Shown one piece after another: positions 56,203 to 64,000 of a stretch of 64,000 nucleotides of DNA (positions within the stretch are counted from its first letter, which is position 1; each line of letters begins with the position of its first letter). The stretch comes from Amycolatopsis saalfeldensis. GTDB lineage: Bacteria; Actinomycetota; Actinomycetes; Mycobacteriales; Pseudonocardiaceae. The position numbers were made by a program, and so were the translations under genes. The stretch is from the NCBI RefSeq assembly GCF_900110575.1, contig NZ_FOEF01000007.1:186001-250000 (forward strand), read 5' to 3'. The notes beneath the pieces were generated by a model, which was not told where the DNA came from, searched no databases, and saw only the letters and a program-made list of their open reading frames with translations.

Positions 56203-57864
56203 TCAGCCTGCCTCGGCGTGTGACGGTCCGGTCCCCGGCGGCAGCAGCCGCAGCTGGAGCATGGCGGCGAAGCGGTCCCCGGGGTCGGTGAGGTCGATCT
56301 CGCCGACCTCGGCGAGCCGCCGCAGCCGGTACCGGAAGGTGCTCGGGTGGACGAAGGCGGCGGCGGACGCCGCGGTGATGTCCCCGAAGGCGTCGAGCCA
56401 GCAGCGCAGGGTGTGCACGAGCTGGGACCGGTGGCGGGCGTCGTAGTCCAGCAGCCGCGCGACCGGGCCGGTCGCGCCGTCCCCCCGGGCCGCGGCGAGA
56501 TCGGCGAGTTCCAGCATCAACGCGTCGACGTGGGCGTCCTCGGCGGTGATCACCCGCTTGGCGCCGCCGCCGGTGAGCAGTACCCGCAACGCCCGGTCCG
56601 CGCCGTCACGCGAGGCGCGCAGGCCCGAGCCGTCGAGCGCGAGCCCGCCGATGCCGATCGCCGCGGCCGCCCGCTTTCCGGTGCGCTCCAAGAAGGTCGA
56701 CGCGATCCGCACCGCGCGCGCCGGGCCGTCGGCGGGCATCGGGACGATCCCGTACGCGACATCGCCGACGAGCGCGACGGCCGCCCGCGGCTGGACCGCG
56801 CTCAGGTGCATGGCCAGCGCGTCGGCGACCCGCTGGCGTTCCGCGACCAGGCGCAGGCCGTCGTCGGACTCGGACTCCGGCGTGCCGAGCAGCCCCATCG
56901 CGAGCACCACCGCGGGCTGGCCCAGCAGGCCGAGCCGGGCGATGGCCTCCGGCGCCCCGGCGCCGCCTTCGAGCGCCGTGCTCACCAGATCGGCGCGCAG
57001 CCGCCGTTCCACGTCCGCGCCCGCCCGCAGCCGGAGCAGGTGAAGCGCCACGAGTTTGGCCGCGTCGACCAGCGCCTGCGTCCGCTCTTCGCTCAACGGC
57101 TCGTGCACTGCCGCCCAGATCGACCCCAGCACCTCGTCACCCGCCCGGACGGCGACGGCCACGCGGGGCAGGCTGATCCCTTCGTGCTCGTAGCGGAGCG
57201 GGTCGACGTACACCGGGGCGTGGTCGCGATAGAGCCGCTCGAAGACGCCGTCCTGCTCGAGGTCACGGGTGAACCGCTCCGGGACCTGACGGCCCAGCAC
57301 GGTCTCGATGCGCGACGAGTCCGCTTCGTCCTGGCGGCCGGAGAACGCGAGGACCCGCGAGTTGCGGTCCTCGATGGTCACCGGCGCGTCCAGGAGCGCG
57401 GCCACCGCGTTGGCGAGCGCGAACAGGTCGCCCGAGGGCAGGCCGCCGAGGGTCTGCGGCGAGACGTCGCCGATGTCGCCTTCGGACAGGAGCGTCCGCA
57501 GCATGGCGGCGAGCTGGGTCCAGGACGCGCCGGACGCGAGCCCGAGCAGCGCGACGCCGGACGAGTCCGCCGCCTGCCGCAGCGCCGGCGACGAAACGAC
57601 CGGGGAGCGGACGACCAGCGCCGCCGCGCCCCGCCGGCCGGCCTCGTGCATCAGGCGGACGACCTCGTCCGGCTCCCGCACGCCGACGCCGAGCACCACG
57701 GCGTGGCGGGGGAACTCGGCGTCGTCGTGCGGATCGTGGATCACCACCCCGCCGAGCTGCCGGCGGGTGAGCCGGGCGACCGCGACCGGCTCCAGGAGCA
57801 CTTCCCCGAGGTCGTCCAGGACACGCCCGAGGGTGGTGTGAGAGGGGCCCGGTGTCACCATCAC
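56203..57864 (-). CDS. PucR/CdaR family transcriptional regulator
   Basis: A 553-residue regulator with an N-terminal PucR-like ligand-sensing domain (residues ~10-130), a GAF-like middle (~150-270) and the C-terminal PucR helix-turn-helix (HPSTFRYRLRRLAEVGEIDL, ~515-535). Members respond to purine, sugar-acid or amino-acid metabolites. It lies inside the catabolic gene cluster and is the natural candidate to bind the four TTCGT-N8-ACGAA sites, one of which is 63 bases upstream of its own start. Start is the ATG at 57864 (a second Met follows). Confidence 0.88.
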   Translation of the reverse strand: MMVTPGPSHTTLGRVLDDLGEVLLEPVAVARLTRRQLGGVVIHDPHDDAEFPRHAVVLGVGVREPDEVVRLMHEAGRRGAAALVVRSPVVSSPALRQAADSSGVALLGLASGASWTQLAAMLRTLLSEGDIGDVSPQTLGGLPSGDLFALANAVAALLDAPVTIEDRNSRVLAFSGRQDEADSSRIETVLGRQVPERFTRDLEQDGVFERLYRDHAPVYVDPLRYEHEGISLPRVAVAVRAGDEVLGSIWAAVHEPLSEERTQALVDAAKLVALHLLRLRAGADVERRLRADLVSTALEGGAGAPEAIARLGLLGQPAVVLAMGLLGTPESESDDGLRLVAERQRVADALAMHLSAVQPRAAVALVGDVAYGIVPMPADGPARAVRIASTFLERTGKRAAAAIGIGGLALDGSGLRASRDGADRALRVLLTGGGAKRVITAEDAHVDALMLELADLAAARGDGATGPVARLLDYDARHRSQLVHTLRCWLDAFGDITAASAAAFVHPSTFRYRLRRLAEVGEIDLTDPGDRFAAMLQLRLLPPGTGPSHAEAG

Positions 57865-57927
57865 CCGACGCTAGCCCCCGATCGCCCCGGACCGAATAGT
57901 CCGGCGCGACCAAATCCACCCCCGGAG

Positions 57928-57945
57928 TTCGTCCCCGGCTACGAA
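57928..57945. promoter_or_regulatory. TTCGT-N8-ACGAA site upstream of the PucR-type gene
   Basis: TTCGT at 57928-57932 and ACGAA at 57941-57945. The dyad overlaps the stop codon of the racemase gene and lies 63 bases before the regulator start, suggesting autoregulation. Confidence 0.65.
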
Positions 57946-59045
57946 GCGATCCACCGCTTCGCCGTGGTGACCTCCTCGAGCAGCTCCGGGATCGGCGCCA
58001 CCCCGAGCCCCGGCCCGGCCGGCACGGGCAGGTGCCCGGCGTCCAGCACGAACGGCTCGGTGATGTCGGTGCGGTAGAACCGGTCCGACGCCGAGGTGTC
58101 GCCGGGCAGGGTGAACCCGGGCAGCGAGGCGAGCGCGACGTTGGCCGCGCGGCCCAGCCCGGTCTCGATCATCCCGCCGCACCACACCGGCACCCCGTGG
58201 GCCGCGCAGACGTCGTGCACCCGGCGGGCTTCGAGGTAACCGCCGACGCGGCCCGGCTTGATGTTCACGATCTGGCAGGCGCCGAGCTTGATGGCGTCGG
58301 CCGCGGCCCGGGCCGAAACGATCGTCTCGTCGAGGCAGACCGGCGTCCGGATGCGCCGGGCCAGTTCGGCGTGGCCGAGCACGTCCTCCTCTTCCAGCGG
58401 CTGCTCGATCAGGAGCAGGCCGAACGGGTCGAGCCGGGCCAGCAACGGCGCGTCGCCCAGCGTGTACGCGGTGTTCGCGTCGACCTGGAGCAGCACATCG
58501 TCACCGAAACGCTCGCGCACCGCGCGCACCGGCTCGACGTCCCAGCCGGGCTCGATCTTCAGCTTGATCCGCAGGTACCCCTCGTCGAGGTAGCCGGCGA
58601 CGACGTCGAGCAGCTGCGGGACGGAGTCCATGATCCCGACGGAGACCCCGCAGGGCACGGAGTCGCGGGTGGACCCCAGCTCGGCGGCGAACGAGCGGTC
58701 GGCGGCGCGGAGTTCGGCGTCGAGGACCGCCATCTCCAGCGCCCCCTTCGCCATCCGGTGGCCCTTGAACTTCGCCAGGGTCGGCGCCACCTTGTTCGCG
58801 GTCACGTCGCCGGAGTGCAGCAGCGCCGGGATCAGGTGGTTCACCAGCACGTGCTCGGCGCCGTCGTTGTACTCCGAGGAGTAGAGCGGGCCGGCCATCG
58901 TGACGCACTCGCCCCAGCCCTCGCCGGCAGGGGTCACCGCGCGCAGGAGCAGCAGTTCCCGTTCGGTCTGGGTACCGAAGGAGGTCCGGAACGGGGCCAC
59001 CAGCGGCATCCGTACCCGGCGCAGTTCCACACCACTGAGTTTCAC
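57939..59045 (-). CDS. N-succinyl/N-acylamino acid racemase (NSAR/OSBS, enolase superfamily)
   Basis: A 368-residue enolase-superfamily enzyme that interconverts D- and L-N-acylamino acids. All catalytic residues match the known Amycolatopsis racemase numbering: Lys161 and Lys163 (KLK), Asp189 (DAN), Glu214 (EQP), Asp239 (LDE) and Lys263 (IKPG). The surrounding sequence also agrees closely from memory, which points to this genus. It is translationally coupled to the GNAT gene (ATGA) and precedes the PucR-type gene. Its neighbours complete a known D- to L-amino acid route: acylation, racemisation, deacylation. A menaquinone (OSBS) role is not excluded, but no men genes lie here. Confidence 0.94.
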   Translation of the reverse strand: MKLSGVELRRVRMPLVAPFRTSFGTQTERELLLLRAVTPAGEGWGECVTMAGPLYSSEYNDGAEHVLVNHLIPALLHSGDVTANKVAPTLAKFKGHRMAKGALEMAVLDAELRAADRSFAAELGSTRDSVPCGVSVGIMDSVPQLLDVVAGYLDEGYLRIKLKIEPGWDVEPVRAVRERFGDDVLLQVDANTAYTLGDAPLLARLDPFGLLLIEQPLEEEDVLGHAELARRIRTPVCLDETIVSARAAADAIKLGACQIVNIKPGRVGGYLEARRVHDVCAAHGVPVWCGGMIETGLGRAANVALASLPGFTLPGDTSASDRFYRTDITEPFVLDAGHLPVPAGPGLGVAPIPELLEEVTTAKRWIAS

Positions 59046-59935
59046 GACTGCTCCTTAGTGATCACGTACCAGCCGGCACGATCGAAACCGGTGACCCGGG
59101 CGCCGTCCGCCATCAGCCCGCCGAGCACCTCGCGCAGCGCCGAGCGCCACGCCGCGGCGCGGCCGGGATCGTCGTGGCGAAGGCGTTCTATGTCGGACGG
59201 GACGGCGGCAAGCACGACCGGGGAACTCGTCGATCCCGTCACGGGCCCGCCGTCGGGACCGGCCGAGAGCGCGATCGAGGCGCCCCGCTCCCGCCAGGCG
59301 CGCGCGTCGGCCGGCACCGGTTCGCCGAAGGACGCGGCCCGCACGGCCGGGCTGGTCAGGTCCCAGCCGACCATCAGCCGGTCGGTCTCGCCCGAGCCGT
59401 TGATCCGGTCGGCCATCGGCCCGTAGAAGTCCGGCAGGTACCGCAGCGGCAGCGCGCCGAGCTTGCCGAGGTTGAAATAGGCGTTGCGGCGCACCAGCGG
59501 GTCGAAAGTCCAGCTGATCACCGACACGTCCTGGGCCAGCGCCCAGCCGCGCTGGTGCAGTTTGAGCGCCTGGCCGATCCCCCGGCCGGCGCCGGAGGCG
59601 GCCACCCCGGCGATGTGGCTGTGCAGGCCGCCCTTCCCGGGGTGCCCGAAAAAGCCGAAACAGGCGCCGAGGAGTTCGCCCTGCCCGAACGCGCCGGCGA
59701 CGTAGTTCCCGGCGCTGGACATCGCCCGCAGCAGTTCCGTGGTCAGCGGCCGGGCGCCGGGCGCGGACCGCCAGATCGACTCGAACAGGTCGCCGGCCGC
59801 GGTCAGCTCCGCGACCTCGGTCAGCTCACGGATTTCGACGCCGGCGGCCCCGGCCGCGGCCCGCGCGACGGCGACCGCTTCGTCGCGCACCGCCCGGGCG
59901 GGAAGGCTTTCCGCATTCGTCGTCAGATTCGTCAC
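59042..59935 (-). CDS. GNAT acyltransferase, probable D-amino acid N-succinyltransferase
   Basis: A 297-residue GNAT-family protein. The Ac-CoA/Succ-CoA-binding region SGAGRGIGQALKLHQRGWAL (~113-132) has the R/Q-x-x-G-x-G/A-type loop. WTFDPLVRRNAYFNLGKLGA is typical of the group encoded beside N-succinylamino acid racemases. It is expected to acylate the amino group of D-amino acids with succinyl-CoA, making the racemase substrate, as described for Geobacillus. It overlaps the racemase start by four bases. The acyl donor is inferred. Confidence 0.82.
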   Translation of the reverse strand: MTNLTTNAESLPARAVRDEAVAVARAAAGAAGVEIRELTEVAELTAAGDLFESIWRSAPGARPLTTELLRAMSSAGNYVAGAFGQGELLGACFGFFGHPGKGGLHSHIAGVAASGAGRGIGQALKLHQRGWALAQDVSVISWTFDPLVRRNAYFNLGKLGALPLRYLPDFYGPMADRINGSGETDRLMVGWDLTSPAVRAASFGEPVPADARAWRERGASIALSAGPDGGPVTGSTSSPVVLAAVPSDIERLRHDDPGRAAAWRSALREVLGGLMADGARVTGFDRAGWYVITKEQS

Positions 59936-59969
59936 GGGACGATCCCCTTTCCCGGCTCCCCCGCCAAAG

Positions 59970-61085
59970 TCATTTCGCTTCGCGTTTCGCGAGCACGTTT
60001 TCGACGAGCGCGGTGAGCAGTTCGGTGCGGCGCGGCAATTCCGCGACCAGGACGTGTTCGTGGTCGGCGTGCGCGCCGCCGCCGACGGCGCCGAGGCCGT
60101 CGAGCGTCGGAACCCCCATGCCGGCGGTGTAATTGCCGTCCGAGGCGCCGCCGACCGAAGCCGCGCTCAGCTCGCCGAGCCCGAGCCCGGCCGACAGTTC
60201 CCGGGCGAGCCGGAACAATCCCGCCGAGGACGAGGTCTCCAGCGGCGGGCGGTTGATCCCACCGTGGACCCGCACCTGCGCGTTTTCCAGCACCGGCCGC
60301 AGTTCCCGCAGCTCCCGGTCGACGCGCAGCTGCTCGGCCCCGTCCGGCGCCCGCACGTCGACCTCCACGCCGGCCGCCGCGGGCACGGTGTTGACGGTGG
60401 TGCCCGCCGAGATCACCGTGGGCACCACGCTCGTGCCCCGCGCCGGATCGGCGAGCGCCGCCATGGCGAGGACCTGGTGTGCGACCTCGATCCCGGCGTT
60501 GACCCCCCGCTCGGGCTCGAGCCCGGCGTGCGCGGCCCGGCCGGTCACCGCGATCCGGTAGTGCGAAACGCCTTTGCGGCCGGTCTTCAGCGCGCCCCCG
60601 TCGGCCGAGGCTTCGAGCACAAACGCCGCGTCGCAGCCCCTCGCTTCTTCTTCGATCAGCCCGCGGGACGAGGGCGAGCCGAGTTCCTCGTCCCCGGTGA
60701 CCAAAATGGACAGTCCGGCGCGATCGGGCAGGGCCGCGGCGGCGTGCAGCGCCATCACGACCCCGGCCTTCATGTCGAAGCAGCCGGGACCGCGCAGCAC
60801 GCCGTCGGCCACCGAAAACGGATGGGAGGCCAGCGATCCCAGCGGCCACACCGTGTCGTGGTGGCCGAGCAGCAGCACGCGCGGCGGGCCGTCGCCGAAC
60901 CGCCAGCGCAGGTGGGTGCAGCCGTCGAGGACGATCCGCTCGGGCTCCGCGCCCAGCAGCGCCCGGCCCATCCCGGCCAGCACCTCGGCGCTGCGGGCCA
61001 CGGCCGCGTGATCGGACGACGGGGATTCGCAGCACACCAGCGTTTTGATGTCCGCGAGGAGGGCGCGCACGTCGGGCCCGGTCAT
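59970..61085 (-). CDS. M20 metallo-amidohydrolase, probable N-succinyl-L-amino acid deacylase
   Basis: A 371-residue cytosolic M20 peptidase with LLLGHHDTVWP (first His-Asp metal site), GCFDMKAGVV (bridging Asp), TGDEELGS (catalytic Glu-Glu) and the C-terminal GGGAHADHEHV His. The dimerisation domain lies between ~180 and 280. It should hydrolyse the N-acyl-L-amino acid made by the racemase, freeing the L-amino acid irreversibly. The start ATG 61085 overlaps the deacylase stop (ATGA) and 34 bases separate it from the GNAT gene. Confidence 0.88.
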   Translation of the reverse strand: MTGPDVRALLADIKTLVCCESPSSDHAAVARSAEVLAGMGRALLGAEPERIVLDGCTHLRWRFGDGPPRVLLLGHHDTVWPLGSLASHPFSVADGVLRGPGCFDMKAGVVMALHAAAALPDRAGLSILVTGDEELGSPSSRGLIEEEARGCDAAFVLEASADGGALKTGRKGVSHYRIAVTGRAAHAGLEPERGVNAGIEVAHQVLAMAALADPARGTSVVPTVISAGTTVNTVPAAAGVEVDVRAPDGAEQLRVDRELRELRPVLENAQVRVHGGINRPPLETSSSAGLFRLARELSAGLGLGELSAASVGGASDGNYTAGMGVPTLDGLGAVGGGAHADHEHVLVAELPRRTELLTALVENVLAKREAK

Positions 61086-62557
61086 CGCGGCTCGCCCCGC
61101 AGCGGACGGCCGGGGAAGGCGTCCGTGCGCAAGTGCCCGTCGCTGACCACCGGAACGCCCGCGACGAACAGGTGCCGGACGCCGACCGAAGGCCGGGTCG
61201 AATCGAAGTAAGTGGCCGCGTCCGTGATCGCGGCGGGGTCGAGGACGACGATATCGGCGTCCGCACCCACGTCGAGCCGGCCCTTCGCCCGCGCCGCGGG
61301 AGCGACCTCGTCGAGCACCCGCGCGGGCAGGTAAGAACAGCGCCGGAACGCCTCCAGCCAGGTCCACGCCCCGCTCTCGCGCACCATCAGGCGCAACGTC
61401 TTGGCGTACGTCCCGGCCGTGCGCGGATGGGTCGTACCACCCGGCGGCAGCGGCCATTCGGCCGACTCGCTGACCCCGTCCTTCCAGAAGACGGGCATCG
61501 CGTCACTGGCGACGATCGCGTCCGGGAAGGCGAGCGCCTGGTGCAGCAGCGCGCGGTCGAGCGGGTCCTTCTCGTCGAGGAATTCCAGGATGCACGGCGC
61601 TCCCGGGTCCTCGGCGCGGACCTGGAGCAGGCGGGCCTCGTCGGAGAACCGTTCCCCGGTCTCCAGCATCACCACGCTCGACGGGCTCAGTCCCTTCATC
61701 TTCAACCGCTCGGGCGAGAGGAAGGCCGCGCCGATCGCGGTGCTGCCCGCGCCGTACGGGTACGCCTCGACCGTCACCCGTGAACCGGCGGAGCGGCCGG
61801 CCTCCAGCTCGGCGAGCACCCGGTCGACGTGCCGGCCGGAGGTGCTGTTGACGTGGCAGTGGTGCATCGCGGCGCCGGTCTCGGCCGCGACGATCGCGAT
61901 CTCCCCCGAGCCGTCGGCGGGAGTGGCCGGGTCGACCTCGACCAGCTCGCGCACGTGGGTGTACGTGGGCACGCCGGCCTCCTTGGCGAGCCGGGCCACG
62001 GCCAGGAACTCACCCGGGTCGGTGGCCGGCGCGTAACCGAGCAGCACGCCGATGCCGAGCGCGCCCGCGGCCAGCTCACCGTCCACAAGGGACAGCCAGG
62101 CGGCCAGCTCGCCCGGCGACGAAGACCGTTGCCAGGCGGTGTTCCCGAGCACGGCGAGCCCGCTGCCGATGTTCGCGTCGGGCTCGATCCCGGCGAGCAC
62201 CTTGGCCCTCGCGCTGCCCCACGAGGCGGAGAAGCCGTAGTGCAGCGGGCGTCCCGCGGCGGCGGCCTCGGCGTACGCCCGCTCGACCGGCATCAGCCCG
62301 GCTTCCAGGTCGAGTGCCGTGGTCACCCCGTCCATCGCCTGCAGCCGCTGGCCGGCGATGGTGTGCACGTGGCTGTGCAGGTCGATGAACCCGGGCCCGA
62401 CGACCAGCCCGGAGACGTCGATCTCCGTGTCACCCGCGCCGCCCGGCCCGCCCGCGCCGACGGCGGTGATCACCCCGTCGGTCACCAGGACGTCGGCGAT
62501 CCCGTCGAATCCCGTCGCCGGATCGATGACGCGGCCGCCGCGCAAGAGTGTCCGCAT
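61082..62557 (-). CDS. N-acyl-D-amino-acid deacylase-like amidohydrolase
   Basis: A 491-residue TIM-barrel amidohydrolase of the D-aminoacylase branch. N-terminal RVIDPATGFDGIADVLV precedes PGFIDLHSHVHT (HxH metal site, residues ~62-66). Further blocks are YTHVREL, HHCHVNST and IVASDAMPVFW (Asp). The C-terminal GADADIVVLDPAAI is the composite domain. It releases D-amino acids from N-acyl derivatives, or opens a related cyclic amide. It is the first gene of the operon with the M20, GNAT and racemase genes; a TTCGT-N8-ACGAA site lies 65 bases upstream of its start. Confidence 0.88.
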   Translation of the reverse strand: MRTLLRGGRVIDPATGFDGIADVLVTDGVITAVGAGGPGGAGDTEIDVSGLVVGPGFIDLHSHVHTIAGQRLQAMDGVTTALDLEAGLMPVERAYAEAAAAGRPLHYGFSASWGSARAKVLAGIEPDANIGSGLAVLGNTAWQRSSSPGELAAWLSLVDGELAAGALGIGVLLGYAPATDPGEFLAVARLAKEAGVPTYTHVRELVEVDPATPADGSGEIAIVAAETGAAMHHCHVNSTSGRHVDRVLAELEAGRSAGSRVTVEAYPYGAGSTAIGAAFLSPERLKMKGLSPSSVVMLETGERFSDEARLLQVRAEDPGAPCILEFLDEKDPLDRALLHQALAFPDAIVASDAMPVFWKDGVSESAEWPLPPGGTTHPRTAGTYAKTLRLMVRESGAWTWLEAFRRCSYLPARVLDEVAPAARAKGRLDVGADADIVVLDPAAITDAATYFDSTRPSVGVRHLFVAGVPVVSDGHLRTDAFPGRPLRGEPR

Positions 62558-62622
62558 GCTCCGTCTCCTCGCCTCGTGTCACCTCGCTTCCGGCGACACT
62601 AGGAGGTTTCGCGGACCGTCCG

Positions 62623-62640
62623 TTCGTAGCGCGTGACGAA
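62623..62640. promoter_or_regulatory. TTCGT-N8-ACGAA site upstream of the deacylase operon
   Basis: TTCGT at 62623-62627 and ACGAA at 62636-62640, in the 132-base gap behind the response-regulator gene and 65 bases before the deacylase start. Confidence 0.7.
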
Positions 62641-62689
62641 TCCGGGGCGGCAGATCCATCCAGCCGGACGAACCCGCTTCAGCGCCGGA

Positions 62690-63325
62690 TCAGCGCCGGA
62701 TCAGGCCGAGGTCGGTCGCGGCCGCGACGGCGGCGGTGCGCGAATCGACGCCGAGTTTGCTGTAAACGCGGGCCAAGTGGGATTTGACGGTGCCTTCGGT
62801 GAGGTGCAGCCGACGGGCCAGCGCCTGGTTGGACAGCCCGTCGGCGACCAGGGTGAGGACTTCGATCTCCCGCCGGGTCAGCGCGGCGCCCGGGGTGCGC
62901 AGCCGGTTCATCAGGCGGTCGGCGACCCTGGGGGCCAGCGTCGTGCGCCCGGCCGCGGCGGTGCGCACCGCGGCGGCGAGGTCCTCGGGCAGGGCGTCCT
63001 TGAGGAGGTAGCCGGTGGCGCCGGCCTCGATGGCGGGCAGGGTGTCGGCGTCGGTGTCGTAGGTGGTGACGACCAGCACCCGCGGGCCGCCAGGCCGGGC
63101 GGTGATCGCGGCGGTCGCCTCGGCGCCGTTCATGCCGGCGCCGAACTGCAGGTCCATCAGCACGACGTCGATGTCGCCCTCGGCCGCGCGGGCCACCGCC
63201 TCCCGCGCGGTCGCGGCCTCGGCGACCACCACGAGGTCCGGCTCGGCCTCCAGCACGGCCCGGAGCCCGGCCCGCACCACGGGGTGATCGTCGGCCAGCA
63301 GGAGGCGGATCGGGGTGCCGGTCAT
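62690..63325 (-). CDS. NarL/LuxR-type response regulator
   Basis: A 211-residue regulator: receiver domain with LLLADDHPVVRAGLR (acidic pocket), the phospho-acceptor Asp in VVLMDLQF and LKDALPEDL. The C-terminal LuxR helix-turn-helix reads LTRREIEVLTLVADGLSNQALARRLHLTEGTVKSHLARVYSKLG. It overlaps its kinase by four bases. It is independent of the amino acid operon except for orientation. Confidence 0.93.
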   Translation of the reverse strand: MTGTPIRLLLADDHPVVRAGLRAVLEAEPDLVVVAEAATAREAVARAAEGDIDVVLMDLQFGAGMNGAEATAAITARPGGPRVLVVTTYDTDADTLPAIEAGATGYLLKDALPEDLAAAVRTAAAGRTTLAPRVADRLMNRLRTPGAALTRREIEVLTLVADGLSNQALARRLHLTEGTVKSHLARVYSKLGVDSRTAAVAAATDLGLIRR

Positions 63326-64000
63326 GGGCGGGCCTCGGGTTCAGTGGGCGTGAGAAGGGGCAGCCGGGCCGCCAGCGCGGTGCCGTGACCGGTGCCGGAT
63401 TCGATGGTGACGGTGCCGCCGAGCGCCTGCGCACGGGTCCGCATCGCGGCCAGGCCGAAGCCGCTTCCGGCGTCCGGGGTCACCAGCCGGGCGGGGTCGA
63501 AGCCGGTGCCGTCGTCGACGACGTCGAGGGAGACCTCGTCCCCGAGGTAGCTGAGGGTGACCTCGGCGGTGGTGGCCTGGGCGTGCCGGACGGTGTTCGC
63601 CAGCGCGGCTTGAGCGACGCGCAGCAGGGCGACCACGTGCGCGGTCGGCAGCGGCACGACGTCGCCGGTCAGGTGGAAGCGCGCCGTGATCCGGTGACGG
63701 GCGCTGGTGGTGGCGCACAAGCGTTCCAGGGCGCCGGCCAGCGTCGTGTCGTCCAGGGCGGGCGGGGTGAGGGCGGCGACGAAACGGCGGGCTTCGGCGA
63801 GGTTGTCCGCCGCGGCCTGGCGGGCCTGTTCGACGTAGCGGGCGGCGTTCTCCGAGGGCAGGTCGCGCGCGGCGGCGCGCAACAGCAGCTGGATGCTGGA
63901 CAGCCCTTGGGCCAGGGTGTCGTGGATCTCGCGGGCCAGCCGCTCGCGTTCGGCCAGCACCCCGGCTTCGTGCTGGGCCTCGGCCAGGTCGGCGCGGGTG
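63322..64000 (-). CDS. NarL-type sensor histidine kinase (C-terminal part, cut by window edge)
   Basis: The visible 226 residues contain the HisKA_3 dimerisation box (REIHDTLAQGLSSIQLLLR) with the phosphorylated His and the HATPase domain (DDGTGFDP, GSGFGLAAMRTRAQALGG). The frame stays open to base 64000, so the sensing and membrane parts lie beyond the edge; the internal GTG at 63960 is not the true start. It pairs with the response regulator just downstream. Confidence 0.88.
   Translation of the reverse strand, partial: TRADLAEAQHEAGVLAERERLAREIHDTLAQGLSSIQLLLRAAARDLPSENAARYVEQARQAAADNLAEARRFVAALTPPALDDTTLAGALERLCATTSARHRITARFHLTGDVVPLPTAHVVALLRVAQAALANTVRHAQATTAEVTLSYLGDEVSLDVVDDGTGFDPARLVTPDAGSGFGLAAMRTRAQALGGTVTIESGTGHGTALAARLPLLTPTEPEARP

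Noticed and set aside
57939..59045. Calling the racemase MenC for menaquinone synthesis
   Set aside because: No menaquinone genes are near, whereas the GNAT and M20 partners of the racemase pathway overlap or adjoin it.

Overview
The window is high-GC actinobacterial chromosome with dense genes, many GTG starts and many 4-base ATGA/GTGA overlaps. One protein, the enolase-superfamily racemase at 57939-59045, agrees closely from memory with the N-acylamino acid racemase described from Amycolatopsis, with all five catalytic residues at the published numbers. The most likely source is therefore Amycolatopsis or a near relative in the Pseudonocardiaceae. No rRNA, tRNA, CRISPR array, insertion sequence or prophage was seen.

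Left part (0-20 kb). A secreted M64-type metallopeptidase is followed by a BesD-like Fe(II)/2-oxoglutarate enzyme paired with a carnitine-acyltransferase-fold protein. Next come a large secreted Ig-like protein, a broken I36-type inhibitor gene with an inverted middle, and a secreted lysozyme-like protein. A three-gene overlapping sugar operon (TIM-barrel isomerase, Gfo/Idh/MocA oxidoreductase, GH92 alpha-mannosidase) precedes a patch of decayed genes (quinone reductase, SigJ-type sigma factor). A 1466-residue RHS toxin with an overlapping putative immunity gene closes this part.

Middle (20-42 kb). This holds a secreted DUF3089 hydrolase, a PadR-controlled ABC exporter or stress transporter with a clear operator, and two overlapping amidohydrolase genes. 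Then come a PaoABC-type molybdenum aldehyde oxidoreductase operon, pectin-degrading enzymes (GH28 and GH88/105), and a compact pqqACDEB cluster whose 30-residue PqqA gene is easily missed. A GT39-like membrane glycosyltransferase, an OmpR-type two-component system, an SAM methyltransferase of the DUF574 type and two gene remnants follow.

Right part (42-62.6 kb). About 20 kb is transcribed entirely on the minus strand and looks like one catabolic locus for D-amino-acid-containing peptides or N-acyl-D-amino acids. It encodes an oligopeptide ABC importer (binding protein, DppB, fused DppC-DppD, DppF), cytosolic serine peptidases of the beta-lactamase fold (two paralogous pairs, one copy frameshifted, one copy fused to an S9 prolyl-oligopeptidase) and an MFS transporter. 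It also encodes a PucR/CdaR-type regulator, an N-acyl-D-amino-acid deacylase, and three enzymes (GNAT acyltransferase, N-succinylamino acid racemase, M20 deacylase) that together convert D- to L-amino acids. Four perfect copies of TTCGT-N8-ACGAA lie before the starts of the deacylase, the regulator, the MFS gene and a serine hydrolase, which suggests one shared repressor or activator. A NarL-type two-component pair runs off the right edge.

Several genes carry single-base frameshifts, one in a G run. Sequence or assembly error cannot be separated from true decay by reading alone.
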